Shown: positions 7,435-15,736, counted from the stretch's first letter. The stretch: DNA of 64,000 nucleotides from Myxococcaceae bacterium (GCA_003818285.1 RPRB01000002.1:62001-126000); one strand, 5' to 3'. The notes: generated from the letters alone by a model not told the origin. Numbers and translations: made by a program.

Positions 7435-9149
7435 CCCAGTTCCTCCACGACCGGCTCTTCGAGGCCTTCGCCTCCGCGCTCGCCGCCGCCGTCGGCCAGC
7501 CGGTGGACGCGATCCGCGCCCAGGTGAAGCCCGCCGAGCCCGAGCACGGCGACCTCGCCTTCCCCACCTTCCCGCTGGCGAAGCAGCTCCGGAAGGGTCC
7601 GCCCGCCATCGCCGCCGAGCTCGCCGGGAAGCTCTCGGTCCCGGGCCTGCAGGTCGCGGCCGCCGGCCCCTACGTGAACGCCCGCTTCGAGCCGCGGGCG
7701 TTCATGGACGGGGTCCTCTCCGAGGCGCGCGGCGCGGGCGTCGGCTACGGCTCGAGCGACACCGGCAGGGGCAAGACGGTGGTCATCGACTACAGCTCGC
7801 CGAACATCGCCAAGCCCATCGCCTTCCACCACCTGCGCACCACCCTCATCGGCCACGCGATCGCCAACCTCTACCGGGGCCAGGGCTGGCAGGTGGAGGG
7901 CATCAACTACCTCGGCGACTGGGGCAAGCAGTTCGGCCTCGTCGCGGTAGGGCTCCAGGAGTACGGCGATCCGGCCCGCCGCGGGGAGATGGCCCACCTC
8001 GTGGACGTGTACGTCAAGGCCAACGCCCGCGCCGAGACGGACCCCGCCTTCGACGCCGAGGCCCGGGCCTTCTTCCGCAAGATGGAGGAGGGAGACCCCG
8101 AGGCCCGGGCCCTGTGGAGCGAGCTCCGCGAGACCTCGCTCCGCGGCTTCCAGCCCACCTACGAGCGGCTCGGCATCCGCTTCGAGCACGTCGACGGAGA
8201 GAGCCTCTACGAGGACCGGATGGACGCGGTCATCGAGGAGATTGCCCGCACCGTGGGGGTGAAGGAGAGCGAGGGCGCCCTCATCGTCGACCTGCCCTAC
8301 GCCGAGGGCGAGCCTCCGGTCCTGCTCAGGAAGGCCGACGGGAGCACCCTCTATGCGACTCGCGACCTGGCCGCCGCCGAGGATCGCTGGGAGCGCTTCC
8401 ACTTCGACCGCTCGCTCTACGTCGTGGCTCGCGACCAGTCGCTTCACTTCGCCCAGGTGTTCGGGGTCCTGAAGGCCATGGGCAAGCCGTGGGCGGACCG
8501 CTGCGTCCACGTCTCGTTCGGGCGGATCATGGGGATGTCCACCCGGGCCGGGAGGCTGGTGCTCCTCAACCAGGTCCTCGACGAGGCGCGCGCCCGGGCG
8601 CTGGAGAAGGTCAAGGAGAGCGCCGCCTCGGGCCGCATCCACACCGAGGAGCCCGAGCGCCTCGCCGAGCAGGTGGGCCTCGGGGCAGTCGTCTTCGGGG
8701 ACCTCAAGAATCGCCGGAACACCGACTACACGTTCGACTGGGACGAGGTCCTCGAGTTCGACGGCCACACCGGGCCCTACCTCCAGTACGCGCACGCCCG
8801 GGCCTGCAACCTCCTCAAGCGCGGAGGAGGCGCGCCCGCCCGGGCGGACGCGGGGCTGCTCACGCTTCCCGAGGAGCAGCAGCTCGCCCGGATGCTGGCT
8901 CGCTTCCCGGTCCAGGTCAGGGCCGCGGTGGAGCAGGACGAGCCCTCCTTCGTCGCCCGGCACCTCATCGACGTCGCGGTCGAGTTCAGCCGCTGGTACA
9001 CGCTCGGCAACCAGGATCGGGACAAGCGCGTGGTGCACGAGACGGACGCGGCGCTGCGTGCGGCGCGGCTCGCACTGGCTGACGCGGTGCGCATCGTCCT
9101 CGCCACGGGCCTGCAGCTTCTGGGCATCGCCGCCCCGGAGAGCATGTAA
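7431..9149 (+). CDS. argS: Arginyl-tRNA synthetase
   Basis: This class I synthetase charges tRNA-Arg. The 572-residue product has an N-terminal Add1-type tRNA-binding domain, then DYSSPNIAKPIAFHHLRT containing the ArgRS form of the class I nucleotide-binding signature, GINYLGDWGKQFG, the KMSKS-equivalent MGMSTRAGR, and the C-terminal DALR anticodon-binding domain (YLQYAHARACNLL). Length and motif order are normal. Translation starts at the ATG at 7431 inside the histidine-kinase stop (ATGA), which indicates coupled expression; a far longer upstream frame is an overlap with the kinase gene. Nothing is missing. Confidence 0.97.
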   Translation: MTQFLHDRLFEAFASALAAAVGQPVDAIRAQVKPAEPEHGDLAFPTFPLAKQLRKGPPAIAAELAGKLSVPGLQVAAAGPYVNARFEPRAFMDGVLSEARGAGVGYGSSDTGRGKTVVIDYSSPNIAKPIAFHHLRTTLIGHAIANLYRGQGWQVEGINYLGDWGKQFGLVAVGLQEYGDPARRGEMAHLVDVYVKANARAETDPAFDAEARAFFRKMEEGDPEARALWSELRETSLRGFQPTYERLGIRFEHVDGESLYEDRMDAVIEEIARTVGVKESEGALIVDLPYAEGEPPVLLRKADGSTLYATRDLAAAEDRWERFHFDRSLYVVARDQSLHFAQVFGVLKAMGKPWADRCVHVSFGRIMGMSTRAGRLVLLNQVLDEARARALEKVKESAASGRIHTEEPERLAEQVGLGAVVFGDLKNRRNTDYTFDWDEVLEFDGHTGPYLQYAHARACNLLKRGGGAPARADAGLLTLPEEQQLARMLARFPVQVRAAVEQDEPSFVARHLIDVAVEFSRWYTLGNQDRDKRVVHETDAALRAARLALADAVRIVLATGLQLLGIAAPESM

Positions 9150-9167
9150 GACTGCCCCGCGAGGGCC

Positions 9168-11714
9168 ATGGCCACCGCGCTCGTGAAGCTCGAGGACACC
9201 GAGCCCGCGCTCCGCTCCGAGTTCGGCCCCATCGGCCGGGCGCTGGGGAAGCGCTACTGCCCGCACGTCCGGATCGGGCCCGCGGCCGAGGCCGAGCTGC
9301 AGCGGCTCGGCGCCGAGGGCCTCGTGGTCCACGTCCAGCGAACCGCAGCCTGGGTGAGCTTTCTCTACCTCGCCTGGCTCCTGGTCAGCCGCGGGTTGCC
9401 GCCGATCCGCGCCGTCTTCAACATGCGCCGCTGGTTCGGCCGGCCCTGGCGGCGCGTGGCCCAGCGCGGACCGCTCGACGTGCGGCTCGAGTTCGCCCGG
9501 CGCAAGGGCGGCTCGGCCCTGGTCTTCCTCCAGACCACCGCCATCGGCCGGGCCGGTGGGCGGAGCGGGCGCGAGGACCCCTTCCCCGCCCTGGTCGCAC
9601 TGGCGCGGAAGAGCGACCACCCGGTGTTCCTCGTTCCCGAGCTGGTGGTCTGGGAGAAGTGGAGCACACGCCTCAAGCCGGCCTGGGCGGATTACGTCTT
9701 CGGCTCCCCGGAGGCGCCTGGCTTCCTGCACTCGGTGCTGGCCTTCTGGCGCAACCACAAGCGCGCGCAGTTCCGCCTCGGCACGCCCATCGACCTCCGG
9801 GCGTTCGCCTCCGACAACCCCGGCGACGCCGACACGGTGGTGGCCAGGAAGGTGCGCGCAGCCCTGCACGTCCACCTGGCGCGCGAGACCCGTGCGGTGT
9901 TCGGCCCGCCCTACAAGCCGCCCGAGCGGGTCATCGACGAGACGCTCCGAGACCGGACGCTCCGCCAGATCATCGAGCAGACCGCCGCCCGGAGCGGCAA
10001 GGATCCCTCTGTCCTGGAGCGCGAGGCCCGGCGCCACCTCAACGCCATCGCCGCGCGCCTGCATCCGACGGTGCTGGCGATCCTCGCGCCGATGATGGGC
10101 TGGATGTTCGATCGGATCTACGACGGCATCGACGTCGACGAGGCGGGGCTGGAGCGGGCGGTCGCCGTCGGCCGCGGGGGCGCCCCGATCGTCATCTGCC
10201 CCAGCCACAAGAGCCACATCGACTACCTGGTGATGTCCTGGGTGCTGTGGAAGCGCGGGTACCAGGTTCCGGTCGTGGCCGCCGGCGCGAACCTCTCCTT
10301 CTTCCCGCTCGGGCCCGTGCTCCGCCGGGCAGGCGCCTTCTTCCTCCGCCGGAGCTTCGGCTCGGACCGGCTCTACACCGCGACCTTCAAGGCCTACGTC
10401 CGCAAGCTGGTGCGGGACGGGGTCCTTCAGGAGTTCTTCCCCGAGGGAGGACGCTCGCGGACCGGCAAGCTCCTCCCGGCCAAGCTCGGGCTCCTCGGCT
10501 GGGAGGTGGAGGCCGTCCTGGACGGCGCGCGGAACGACCTGGCCTTCCTCCCGGTCGCCATCGACTACGAGAAGATCGTCGAGGGAAGCAGCTACAGCAA
10601 GGAGCTCCTCGGGGGCGAGAAGCAGCCCGAGGACGTGGGTGCGCTCATCCGCGCGCCGAAGGTTCTCCTCCGCAGATACGGCACCATCCATCTCCGGTTC
10701 GACGAGCCGGTGCTGCTACGGGACTTCATGCGCAGCCGCGGGCTCGAGGACCTGGCGACGGTCGGCGAGGAGGAGAAGCGCGCGCTGGTCCGGGCGCTGG
10801 GACACCGGATCATGTGGGGGATCGCGCGGGTCTCCACGGTCACCCCGCACGCGCTGGTGAGCACCGCGCTCCTCTCCCATCCGGGGCGCGGGCTGCCGGC
10901 TTCGGTCCTCGCGGCCCGGGTCGAGGGGCTGCGACGGATGGTGCTCGAGGACGGCTCGTCGCTCTCCACCGGGCTCGAGGCCGCGCCCACCGACCCCATG
11001 GTGCCCGGTCCGGTCCGGGACGCGGTGCTCGGCTTCGTCGAGGACAAGCTGGTCCGCACCGAGCAGGCCAAGGGCGAGACGGTGTACCTCCCGGTCGACG
11101 AGCGCCGGGTCCAGCTCGCCTACTACAAGAACACCATCCTCAACCTCGTGGCCCCCCGGGCGCTGGTGGCCTGCGCCACCCTCCGGGGATTGCTCGACGC
11201 CTCGGAGGAGTCCGTCCGCACCAAGGCGCTCTTCCTCTCGCGGCTCTTCAAGCTCGAGTTCATCTACCGGGTGGGAACGCCGTTCGAGATCATCTTCGCG
11301 GAGACCGTGGACCGGCTGGTGGCGGCCGGCCTCCTGGTTCGCAGGGATGGGACCCTCCTCCCGCCCGACGTCCAGGCCCGCAGGAAGCTCGAGTTCCTCG
11401 CGGACATCATCCGCGACTACCTCCAGTCCTATCTCCTGTCCGCCCTGACGCTCGAGGATCTCGCCGCAGGACCGATGGACCGGAAATCCTTCCTCCGCGC
11501 CGCGCTGGAAACCGGCCGGATGGAGTTCCTCCAGGGCCGCATCGACGCGGCCGAAGCCGTCAGCCGGACCACGCTGGAGAACGCACTGGCCTGGCTGGTG
11601 GAGCAGGAGATGGTGGCCGAGCGCGACCGGAAGCTGGTCCTCGGGCCGGTCGCCGAGCGGCCGGAGCAGCGCGAGGCGTTCCGGACCGAGCTCCGGTCCT
11701 ATCTCGGTCGGTGA
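9168..11714 (+). CDS. plsB: Glycerol-3-phosphate 1-O-acyltransferase PlsB
   Basis: PlsB performs the first acylation of phospholipid synthesis, using acyl-ACP or acyl-CoA at the inner membrane. The 848-residue length fits the PlsB/GPAT1 family (about 800 residues) rather than PlsY. The catalytic HX4D block is SHKSHIDYLVMS near residue 345, followed by FFLRRSF and the phosphate-binding FFPEGGRSRTGKL. The N-terminal third (1-280) is less conserved, as usual. The start lies 18 bases after argS. The stop codon TGA begins repeat copy B. The segment GRAGGRSGREDPFPALVALA in the N-terminal region has no motif I recognise. Confidence 0.93.
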   Translation: MATALVKLEDTEPALRSEFGPIGRALGKRYCPHVRIGPAAEAELQRLGAEGLVVHVQRTAAWVSFLYLAWLLVSRGLPPIRAVFNMRRWFGRPWRRVAQRGPLDVRLEFARRKGGSALVFLQTTAIGRAGGRSGREDPFPALVALARKSDHPVFLVPELVVWEKWSTRLKPAWADYVFGSPEAPGFLHSVLAFWRNHKRAQFRLGTPIDLRAFASDNPGDADTVVARKVRAALHVHLARETRAVFGPPYKPPERVIDETLRDRTLRQIIEQTAARSGKDPSVLEREARRHLNAIAARLHPTVLAILAPMMGWMFDRIYDGIDVDEAGLERAVAVGRGGAPIVICPSHKSHIDYLVMSWVLWKRGYQVPVVAAGANLSFFPLGPVLRRAGAFFLRRSFGSDRLYTATFKAYVRKLVRDGVLQEFFPEGGRSRTGKLLPAKLGLLGWEVEAVLDGARNDLAFLPVAIDYEKIVEGSSYSKELLGGEKQPEDVGALIRAPKVLLRRYGTIHLRFDEPVLLRDFMRSRGLEDLATVGEEEKRALVRALGHRIMWGIARVSTVTPHALVSTALLSHPGRGLPASVLAARVEGLRRMVLEDGSSLSTGLEAAPTDPMVPGPVRDAVLGFVEDKLVRTEQAKGETVYLPVDERRVQLAYYKNTILNLVAPRALVACATLRGLLDASEESVRTKALFLSRLFKLEFIYRVGTPFEIIFAETVDRLVAAGLLVRRDGTLLPPDVQARRKLEFLADIIRDYLQSYLLSALTLEDLAAGPMDRKSFLRAALETGRMEFLQGRIDAAEAVSRTTLENALAWLVEQEMVAERDRKLVLGPVAERPEQREAFRTELRSYLGR

Positions 11715-11831
11715 GCCTCATCGCTGGCGCGCTGCTGCGCGCGTGAGTCTGGACGCGCGGCGCCCCTGCGCCGCTCCGCGAGCCTCCCCCTGGTGCGGGG
11801 GGTTCCTCGGGCGTCCCCCTGGTGCGGGGGG
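11712..11831 (+). repeat. Stop-codon-linked repeat, copy B (after plsB)
   Basis: Starting at the plsB stop, TGAGCCTCATCGCTGGCGCG is a partial unit; a second unit starts at 11744 with TGAGTCTGGACG and runs through GCGGCGCCCCTGCGCC into two hairpins of the form CCCCCTGGTGCGGGGG (11786-11801 and 11815-11830). The element fills the gap between convergent plsB and the selenoprotein gene, ending in the palindrome TGAGCAGTGCTCA that contains the latter's stop. It probably serves as a transcription-end structure, though it has no T-tract. Confidence 0.8.
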
Positions 11832-11841
11832 TGAGCAGTGC

Positions 11842-12327
11842 TCAGCGGCGGGCGGTGGCGAGCAGGCCGTCGAGCTTCCGCGACAGCGTCTCGTTCGAGA
11901 CCAGCCCCTGGTACCGCTCGACCATCACCCCCTCCGCCGAGACGAGGAAGGTGGCGGGCACGGTCTCGAGCTCGAGCGGGGCCAGCATCTCGCTTTCAGC
12001 CGCGGCCACCGGCATCGTCCGGAGACCCATCTCCTCCACCGCGACGCGGATCCGGCTCCGTTCGGGGGCAATGGACACCGCGACGAACCCCACCCGTCCC
12101 TCGTACTGCTTCGCCAGCTTCTCCAGCTCGGGCAACTCCCGAGCGCAGGTGCCTCACCCTGGCATCCAGAGGTTCACCAGCCAGGGCCGCCCGCGCATGG
12201 TGTCCGGGGTGACCACGGCGCCGTCGAGACCCCGGGCACGGAACGAGGCGGGCAGCGTCCGCGCGTCGTGGGAGCGCTGGCACGCGGCGCCGAGCAGGAG
12301 AACGAGGAGAACGGTGAAACGTCGCAT
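11842..12327 (-). CDS. TlpA/thioredoxin-like lipoprotein, predicted selenoprotein (UxxC active site)
   Basis: Read with an in-frame UGA as selenocysteine, this is a 161-residue TlpA-like thiol-disulfide protein. It starts at the ATG at 12327 with a lipoprotein signal (LLVLLLGAAC, Cys16), then RPWLVNLWMPG, the UGA (12156-12154, residue 58), and GTCARELPELEKLAKQYEG. The redox motif is W-x-x-x-U-G-T-C, with the same spacing as TlpA W-x-x-x-C-x-P-C, so UGA replaces exactly the first, nucleophilic cysteine. Homology continues without shift (GFVAVSIAPE, cis-proline segment ETVPATFLVSAEG). A 7-bp hairpin begins 9 bases after UGA with GU in its loop. Without read-through it would be a 57-residue fragment. 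Faces the periplasm; reductase or peroxidase role is inferred. Confidence 0.85.
12126..12156 (-). promoter_or_regulatory. Bacterial SECIS-like element (UGA plus hairpin)
   Basis: On the minus strand the UGA (12156-12154) is followed after 9 bases by GCTCGGG-AGTTG-CCCGAGC, a perfect 7-bp stem with a 5-base loop (12144-12126). The loop holds the G-U pair of bases that SelB recognises in E. coli-type elements, 18-19 bases after the UGA, inside the known 16-37 range. The stem also encodes ARELPE of the thioredoxin fold, so it is under two constraints. No selA, selB, selC or selD gene lies in this window. Confidence 0.75.
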
Positions 12328-12390
12328 GCCTTCGGTCGTCCACGCTTTCACAGGCCGCGCCGGACTGGCAAGGTGCGGCGGTTCGCGCCC

Positions 12391-13545
12391 GTGCTCGTGC
12401 CCACCGTTTCCCCCTCCGACCCACCTCCGCAGGCGCCGGTGCCCGCGGAGCGTCTCGGCTGGCTCGCGCTGGTCGGCGCCCTCGCGCTCTTCTTCCTGAT
12501 CGGCGTCGCGCTGCAGATGGTGAACGCCGGGGCTGGCATCTGGTTCACCGAGGTCTTCCTCTTCTTCGGATTTGGCTGGGCGCTGGTGCGCTGGAGCGGC
12601 CGTTCCCCGGTCGCTTACCTGGGGTTGTCCCGGCCTGGCACGTGGCCGATGGTGTTCGCCCTCGGCATCGCGGTGGCCAACTACTTCGCGGCGGTCATCC
12701 CGCTGCAGTTCCTGGCCCAGCTCGTGGCGCCCCGCGCCTGGGTGGAGATGTTCGACCAGACCCAGGTCTTCGAGCGCCAGCGAGGGCTGGACCTCTTCCT
12801 GGCCATGACCGGCGCGGTGGCCGCCGCGCCGATCGGGGAGGAGGTCATCTTCCGCGGGCTGCTCCTCCAGGGGCTCCTCCGTCGCGGAGTGCAGATGCTG
12901 CCGGCAGTCGTGGCCTCGGCAGCCATCTTCAGCCTCTGCCACGTCAACCTCATCGGGCTGCCGGCCCTGTTCGAGCTGGGGCTGGTGTTCGGTCTTCTGT
13001 ACGCCCGGACGCGAAGCGTGTTGCCGGGGATGGTGGCGCACCTCGGCAGCAACCTCACCGCCACCCTGCTCTACGCGGTCGGCAAGGGGCAGGACCCCGG
13101 ACCGATGGAGCTCTCCGCGCAGGTGCCCGCGGTGCTCGCCGCCAGCGTTCTGGGCTGGCTGGTCCTCGGGGCGCTCCTCCTCGGTGCGCGGCGCGTTCCG
13201 GCCGCCTGGGGAACGCCTCGCGAGGTCGACGTGCTCCGCCCTCGCGTCCCGTTCTCGCAGGCGCTCGCACCCTGGGCAGTGGCCGCGCTCGTGTCGCTCG
13301 GCGTGTGGGGCGTGGCCAACCGCCGGGGTCTGGAGCTCGACCTGGCGGACGTCCAGGTCCGGGTTCCGCCCTCGCACCCGGAGGAGCCGGACTGGCTGCG
13401 CGAGCGAAGGAGCGAGGTGGAGGCGCTGCGCGACGACGTCCGCAGGGGAACCGCCTCGCTGGACAGCTACCTCCGGGCCCGCCGGGCGCTCGCCGCGGCA
13501 GCGGAGCGCTCCGACGCCGGGAGCCGGGACCGTCCGGTCGACTGA
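12391..13545 (+). CDS. CPBP-family intramembrane metalloprotease (CAAX protease/bacteriocin-processing type)
   Basis: A polytopic membrane protein with the CPBP glutamate motif EEVIFRGLLLQGLLRRG, the second motif FSLCHVNLIG and HLGSNLT near the membrane exit; these supply the Glu and His ligands of the metalloprotease site. Hydrophobic helices occur at WLALVGALALFFLIGVAL, VFLFFGFGW, FALGIAVANYFAAVIPL and several later positions, and a C-terminal periplasmic or cytosolic tail of about 70 charged residues follows. The start is uncertain: GTG at 12391 is chosen, GTG at 12373 or 12397 is possible; the long open frame to 11743 runs through repeat copy B and the selenoprotein gene and is not coding. 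Divergent from the selenoprotein with a 63-base gap. Substrate unknown. Confidence 0.8.
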   Translation: MLVPTVSPSDPPPQAPVPAERLGWLALVGALALFFLIGVALQMVNAGAGIWFTEVFLFFGFGWALVRWSGRSPVAYLGLSRPGTWPMVFALGIAVANYFAAVIPLQFLAQLVAPRAWVEMFDQTQVFERQRGLDLFLAMTGAVAAAPIGEEVIFRGLLLQGLLRRGVQMLPAVVASAAIFSLCHVNLIGLPALFELGLVFGLLYARTRSVLPGMVAHLGSNLTATLLYAVGKGQDPGPMELSAQVPAVLAASVLGWLVLGALLLGARRVPAAWGTPREVDVLRPRVPFSQALAPWAVAALVSLGVWGVANRRGLELDLADVQVRVPPSHPEEPDWLRERRSEVEALRDDVRRGTASLDSYLRARRALAAAAERSDAGSRDRPVD

Positions 13546-13559
13546 GTTCCCGGCGCCAG

Positions 13560-13754
13560 CGTCCAGGCTCAGTCCCCCGCACCAGGGGGACGCCTGTGGA
13601 AGCGCGCAGGGGCGCGCCAGCGTCCAGGCTCAGTCCCCCGCACCACGGGGACGCCTGTGGAAGCGCGCAGGGGCGCGCCACCGTCCAGGCTCAGTCCCCC
13701 GCACCAGGGGGACGCCTGTGGAAGCGCGCAGGGGCGCGCCACCGTCCAGGCTCA
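13560..13754 (-). repeat. Three tandem 61-bp units of the stop-codon-linked repeat, copy C
   Basis: Units begin at 13560, 13621, 13682 and a partial fourth at 13743, an exact period of 61 bp with only a few substitutions (AGCGTCC versus ACCGTCC, CACCAG versus CACCAC). Read on the minus strand each unit starts TGAGCCTGGACG, passes GGCGCGCCCCTGCGCGC and ends in CCCCCTGGTGCGGGGG. The first unit's TGA is the stop codon of the gene at 13752-13967. The array fills the convergent gap behind the CPBP gene. Confidence 0.9.
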
Positions 13755-13967
13755 GAGCACGCGGTAGCCGCGCACCTTCAGGATCGGGCCCACCATCGCG
13801 ACGCCCATCGCCGCATCGTCCACGTCGCCGTCGATCTCCACCCGCTGCCCCTCCTTGAGCAGCGAGGAGCGGCCACCGGAGATCTGGTACGTCCGTCCGT
13901 CCTCCCCGACGAGCACCCAGACGCCCATCTCCACGTCCCGGAACTCGACGGTTCCCCGGACCTTCAT
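13752..13967 (-). CDS. Small OB/beta-barrel-like protein (DUF5818-like)
   Basis: A 71-residue soluble protein starting MKVRGTVEFRDVEMGVWVL, with GGGAGG eight bases before the ATG at 13967. The alternating pattern (VLVGEDGRTYQIS, LLKEGQRVEIDGDV, PILKVRGYRVL) is that of a five-stranded OB-like barrel as found in DUF5818/YgiW-like proteins. The start overlaps the S8 protease stop by 4 bases (ATGA), so it is made with that protease and could be a partner or inhibitor; this is inference from order only. Its stop codon is the first base triplet of repeat copy C. Confidence 0.75.
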   Translation of the reverse strand: MKVRGTVEFRDVEMGVWVLVGEDGRTYQISGGRSSLLKEGQRVEIDGDVDDAAMGVAMVGPILKVRGYRVL

Positions 13968-15736
13968 CGACGGGCCTCCCTCCGGAGCATCGATCGGCAT
14001 ATCAGCGCCGCCGCGATCCCGTTGAGCACCAGCCAGGGCCGGGCGAGGAACGTGAACGGAAGGTAGGCAATCCCGGGAGCCTTCGCCCAGGCTGCGTAGA
14101 GCAGGAATCCCGCAAATCCGAGCGACAGTCCGGCGACGACCGGCCGGAGCGCGCGCAAGCGCACGGCGAGGAGCGCGGCGACTCCGGGCACGAGCGCGCT
14201 GTACATGAGCGGGCTGGCCAGCCGCCCGCGGCCGAAGAGGATGCGCTCCCAGTCGGGGATGGGCAACGAGAGCAACTCGGCCGCCGCCGGAGGATGCCCG
14301 ACGAACCGCTGCCAGAGCAGCTTCAGGAACCACAGGCCCACGGTGCTGAGGAGCAGCGGCAGCAGGGTGGCCGGATTCAGGAGGACGTTCAGGTATCCGG
14401 GCCGGACCTTGACCTTCAAGGAGAGCATGAGGAGCGCGAGAAGCGCCGCGCTCCAGATCAGCGGCGCCCAGTCGACCGGCGCACTGCCCTTCCCCAGGGC
14501 CTCCAGCGCCCCGAGCGCATCGAGTCGCCCGTGCCCGGCGCGCGGGGTCCACGCTCCCTCGGACTGGGCGCCCTCGAACAGGGCCTTCTCCACCTCGCCC
14601 GGAGTCCGGGCGCCGGCGGCGAAGAGCAGCGCCGCCACCCCCGCGACGTGAGGGGTGGCCATCGAGGTGCCCTGGTACTCGGCGAGGACGGGCCTGCGGA
14701 AGTCCGCGCGGTCGATCGTGGCCTGGAGGATGCCGTTGCCCGGGCCGAGCCGGGTGTTGCCACCCGGTGCGATCAGATCCAGGGCCTCTCCCCAGGACGA
14801 GTACGGCGCGAGCTGCCCGTCGGGGCCGACGGCACCCACTGCCACCGCACCGGCATAGGCGGCGGGGTACGAGACCTGCCCGGTCCCGGCGTTCCCGGCG
14901 GCGCACACCACCACCGCGCCCTTCTGCCGCGCGTAGGCCACCGCGCGCTCCATCACCGCCGAGTAGCCCGGACCGCCGAGGGAGAGGTTCAGCACCTTCG
15001 CCCCGTGGTCCACCGCCCAGCGGATGGCGTCGGCGATGTCCGCCGAGTTCCCGATCCCCGAGCGATCGAGCACCTTGAGCGGCATCAAACGGGCCTCGAA
15101 CGCCACCCCGGCCACCCCCAGACCGTTGTTGGTCCGCTGGGCGATGGTTCCGGCGACGTGGGTGCCGTGGCCGTTGTCGTCGTTGGGGTGCTCGGTGTCG
15201 TGGACGAAGTCGTAGCCGTCGGCGAAGCGCGCCCCGGCGAGGTCCGGCACCCGCACGAAGTCGCCCCGGTCCTCGTAGGCGATGCCGGTGTCGATGACCG
15301 CGACGACCACGCCCTTGCCGCGTGACCGCTCCCACGCCTCGGGCATGTGGATCATCCGGAGGTTCCACTGCTTCGGGAACTCCGGGTCGTTGGGGGTGAA
15401 GGCCAGGGCCTCCATCCGGACCAGGGGCTCCGCTTCCTCGACGTCCGCGTCTCCCTTGATGCGGGCGAGCGCGGCATCCACGTCGTCCACTCCCTCGGCG
15501 ATGGCGATGCCCGAGCGGACGCCCTCCACCGAGTTGAGCCGGAGCGACAGGCCCCACCGCCGGGCGCGCTCCGCGACGTCGCCGGCGGCGGTTCCATCGC
15601 GGAAGTCCACCACCAGGGCATGCGGCACGGCGGAGGCGCGCGCGTCCCCGGGTGCGGTCACCTTGGTGCGGGCCGGCTGGGGCGCGCACGCCGCCAGGAG
15701 GGAGACTACCCCCAGGAGACACCACTGAGACCGCAT
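13964..15736 (-). CDS. Subtilisin-family (S8) lipoprotein protease with C-terminal membrane domain
   Basis: A 590-residue serine protease. The ATG at 15736 is preceded by GAAGGAG and gives a lipoprotein signal (VVSLLAAC, Cys17). An inhibitor-I9-like prodomain spans ~35-110; the catalytic domain has D149 (AVIDTGIAYED), H190 (NGHGTHVAG), oxyanion N282 (AAGNAG) and S358 (GTSMATPHVAG). After residue ~415 come about five hydrophobic helices (for example ATLLPLLLSTVGLWFLKLLW), an unusual tail for a lipidated protease, which would leave the catalytic domain in the periplasm held at both ends. It is followed in operon by the small OB-like protein. Substrate unknown. Confidence 0.9.
   Translation of the reverse strand: MRSQWCLLGVVSLLAACAPQPARTKVTAPGDARASAVPHALVVDFRDGTAAGDVAERARRWGLSLRLNSVEGVRSGIAIAEGVDDVDAALARIKGDADVEEAEPLVRMEALAFTPNDPEFPKQWNLRMIHMPEAWERSRGKGVVVAVIDTGIAYEDRGDFVRVPDLAGARFADGYDFVHDTEHPNDDNGHGTHVAGTIAQRTNNGLGVAGVAFEARLMPLKVLDRSGIGNSADIADAIRWAVDHGAKVLNLSLGGPGYSAVMERAVAYARQKGAVVVCAAGNAGTGQVSYPAAYAGAVAVGAVGPDGQLAPYSSWGEALDLIAPGGNTRLGPGNGILQATIDRADFRRPVLAEYQGTSMATPHVAGVAALLFAAGARTPGEVEKALFEGAQSEGAWTPRAGHGRLDALGALEALGKGSAPVDWAPLIWSAALLALLMLSLKVKVRPGYLNVLLNPATLLPLLLSTVGLWFLKLLWQRFVGHPPAAAELLSLPIPDWERILFGRGRLASPLMYSALVPGVAALLAVRLRALRPVVAGLSLGFAGFLLYAAWAKAPGIAYLPFTFLARPWLVLNGIAAALICRSMLRREARR

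Noticed and set aside
7125-10691. Very long open frame on the minus strand (1188 codons) opposite the kinase, argS and plsB
   Set aside because: It is the antisense shadow of three well-conserved genes; high GC removes stop codons, and no motif or ribosome binding site supports it. The same holds for the long frames at 4957-7248 minus and 32629-34320 plus.
11743-12390. Long N-terminal extension of the CPBP protease frame
   Set aside because: It would read through the repeat copy and the opposite-strand selenoprotein, giving Arg/Pro-rich sequence (PWCGG repeats) with no homology; the real start is near 12373-12397.
12154-13377. Minus-strand open frame of 407 codons ending at the UGA
   Set aside because: Only its last 57 codons (the lipoprotein N-terminus) are real; the rest is antisense to the CPBP protease gene.
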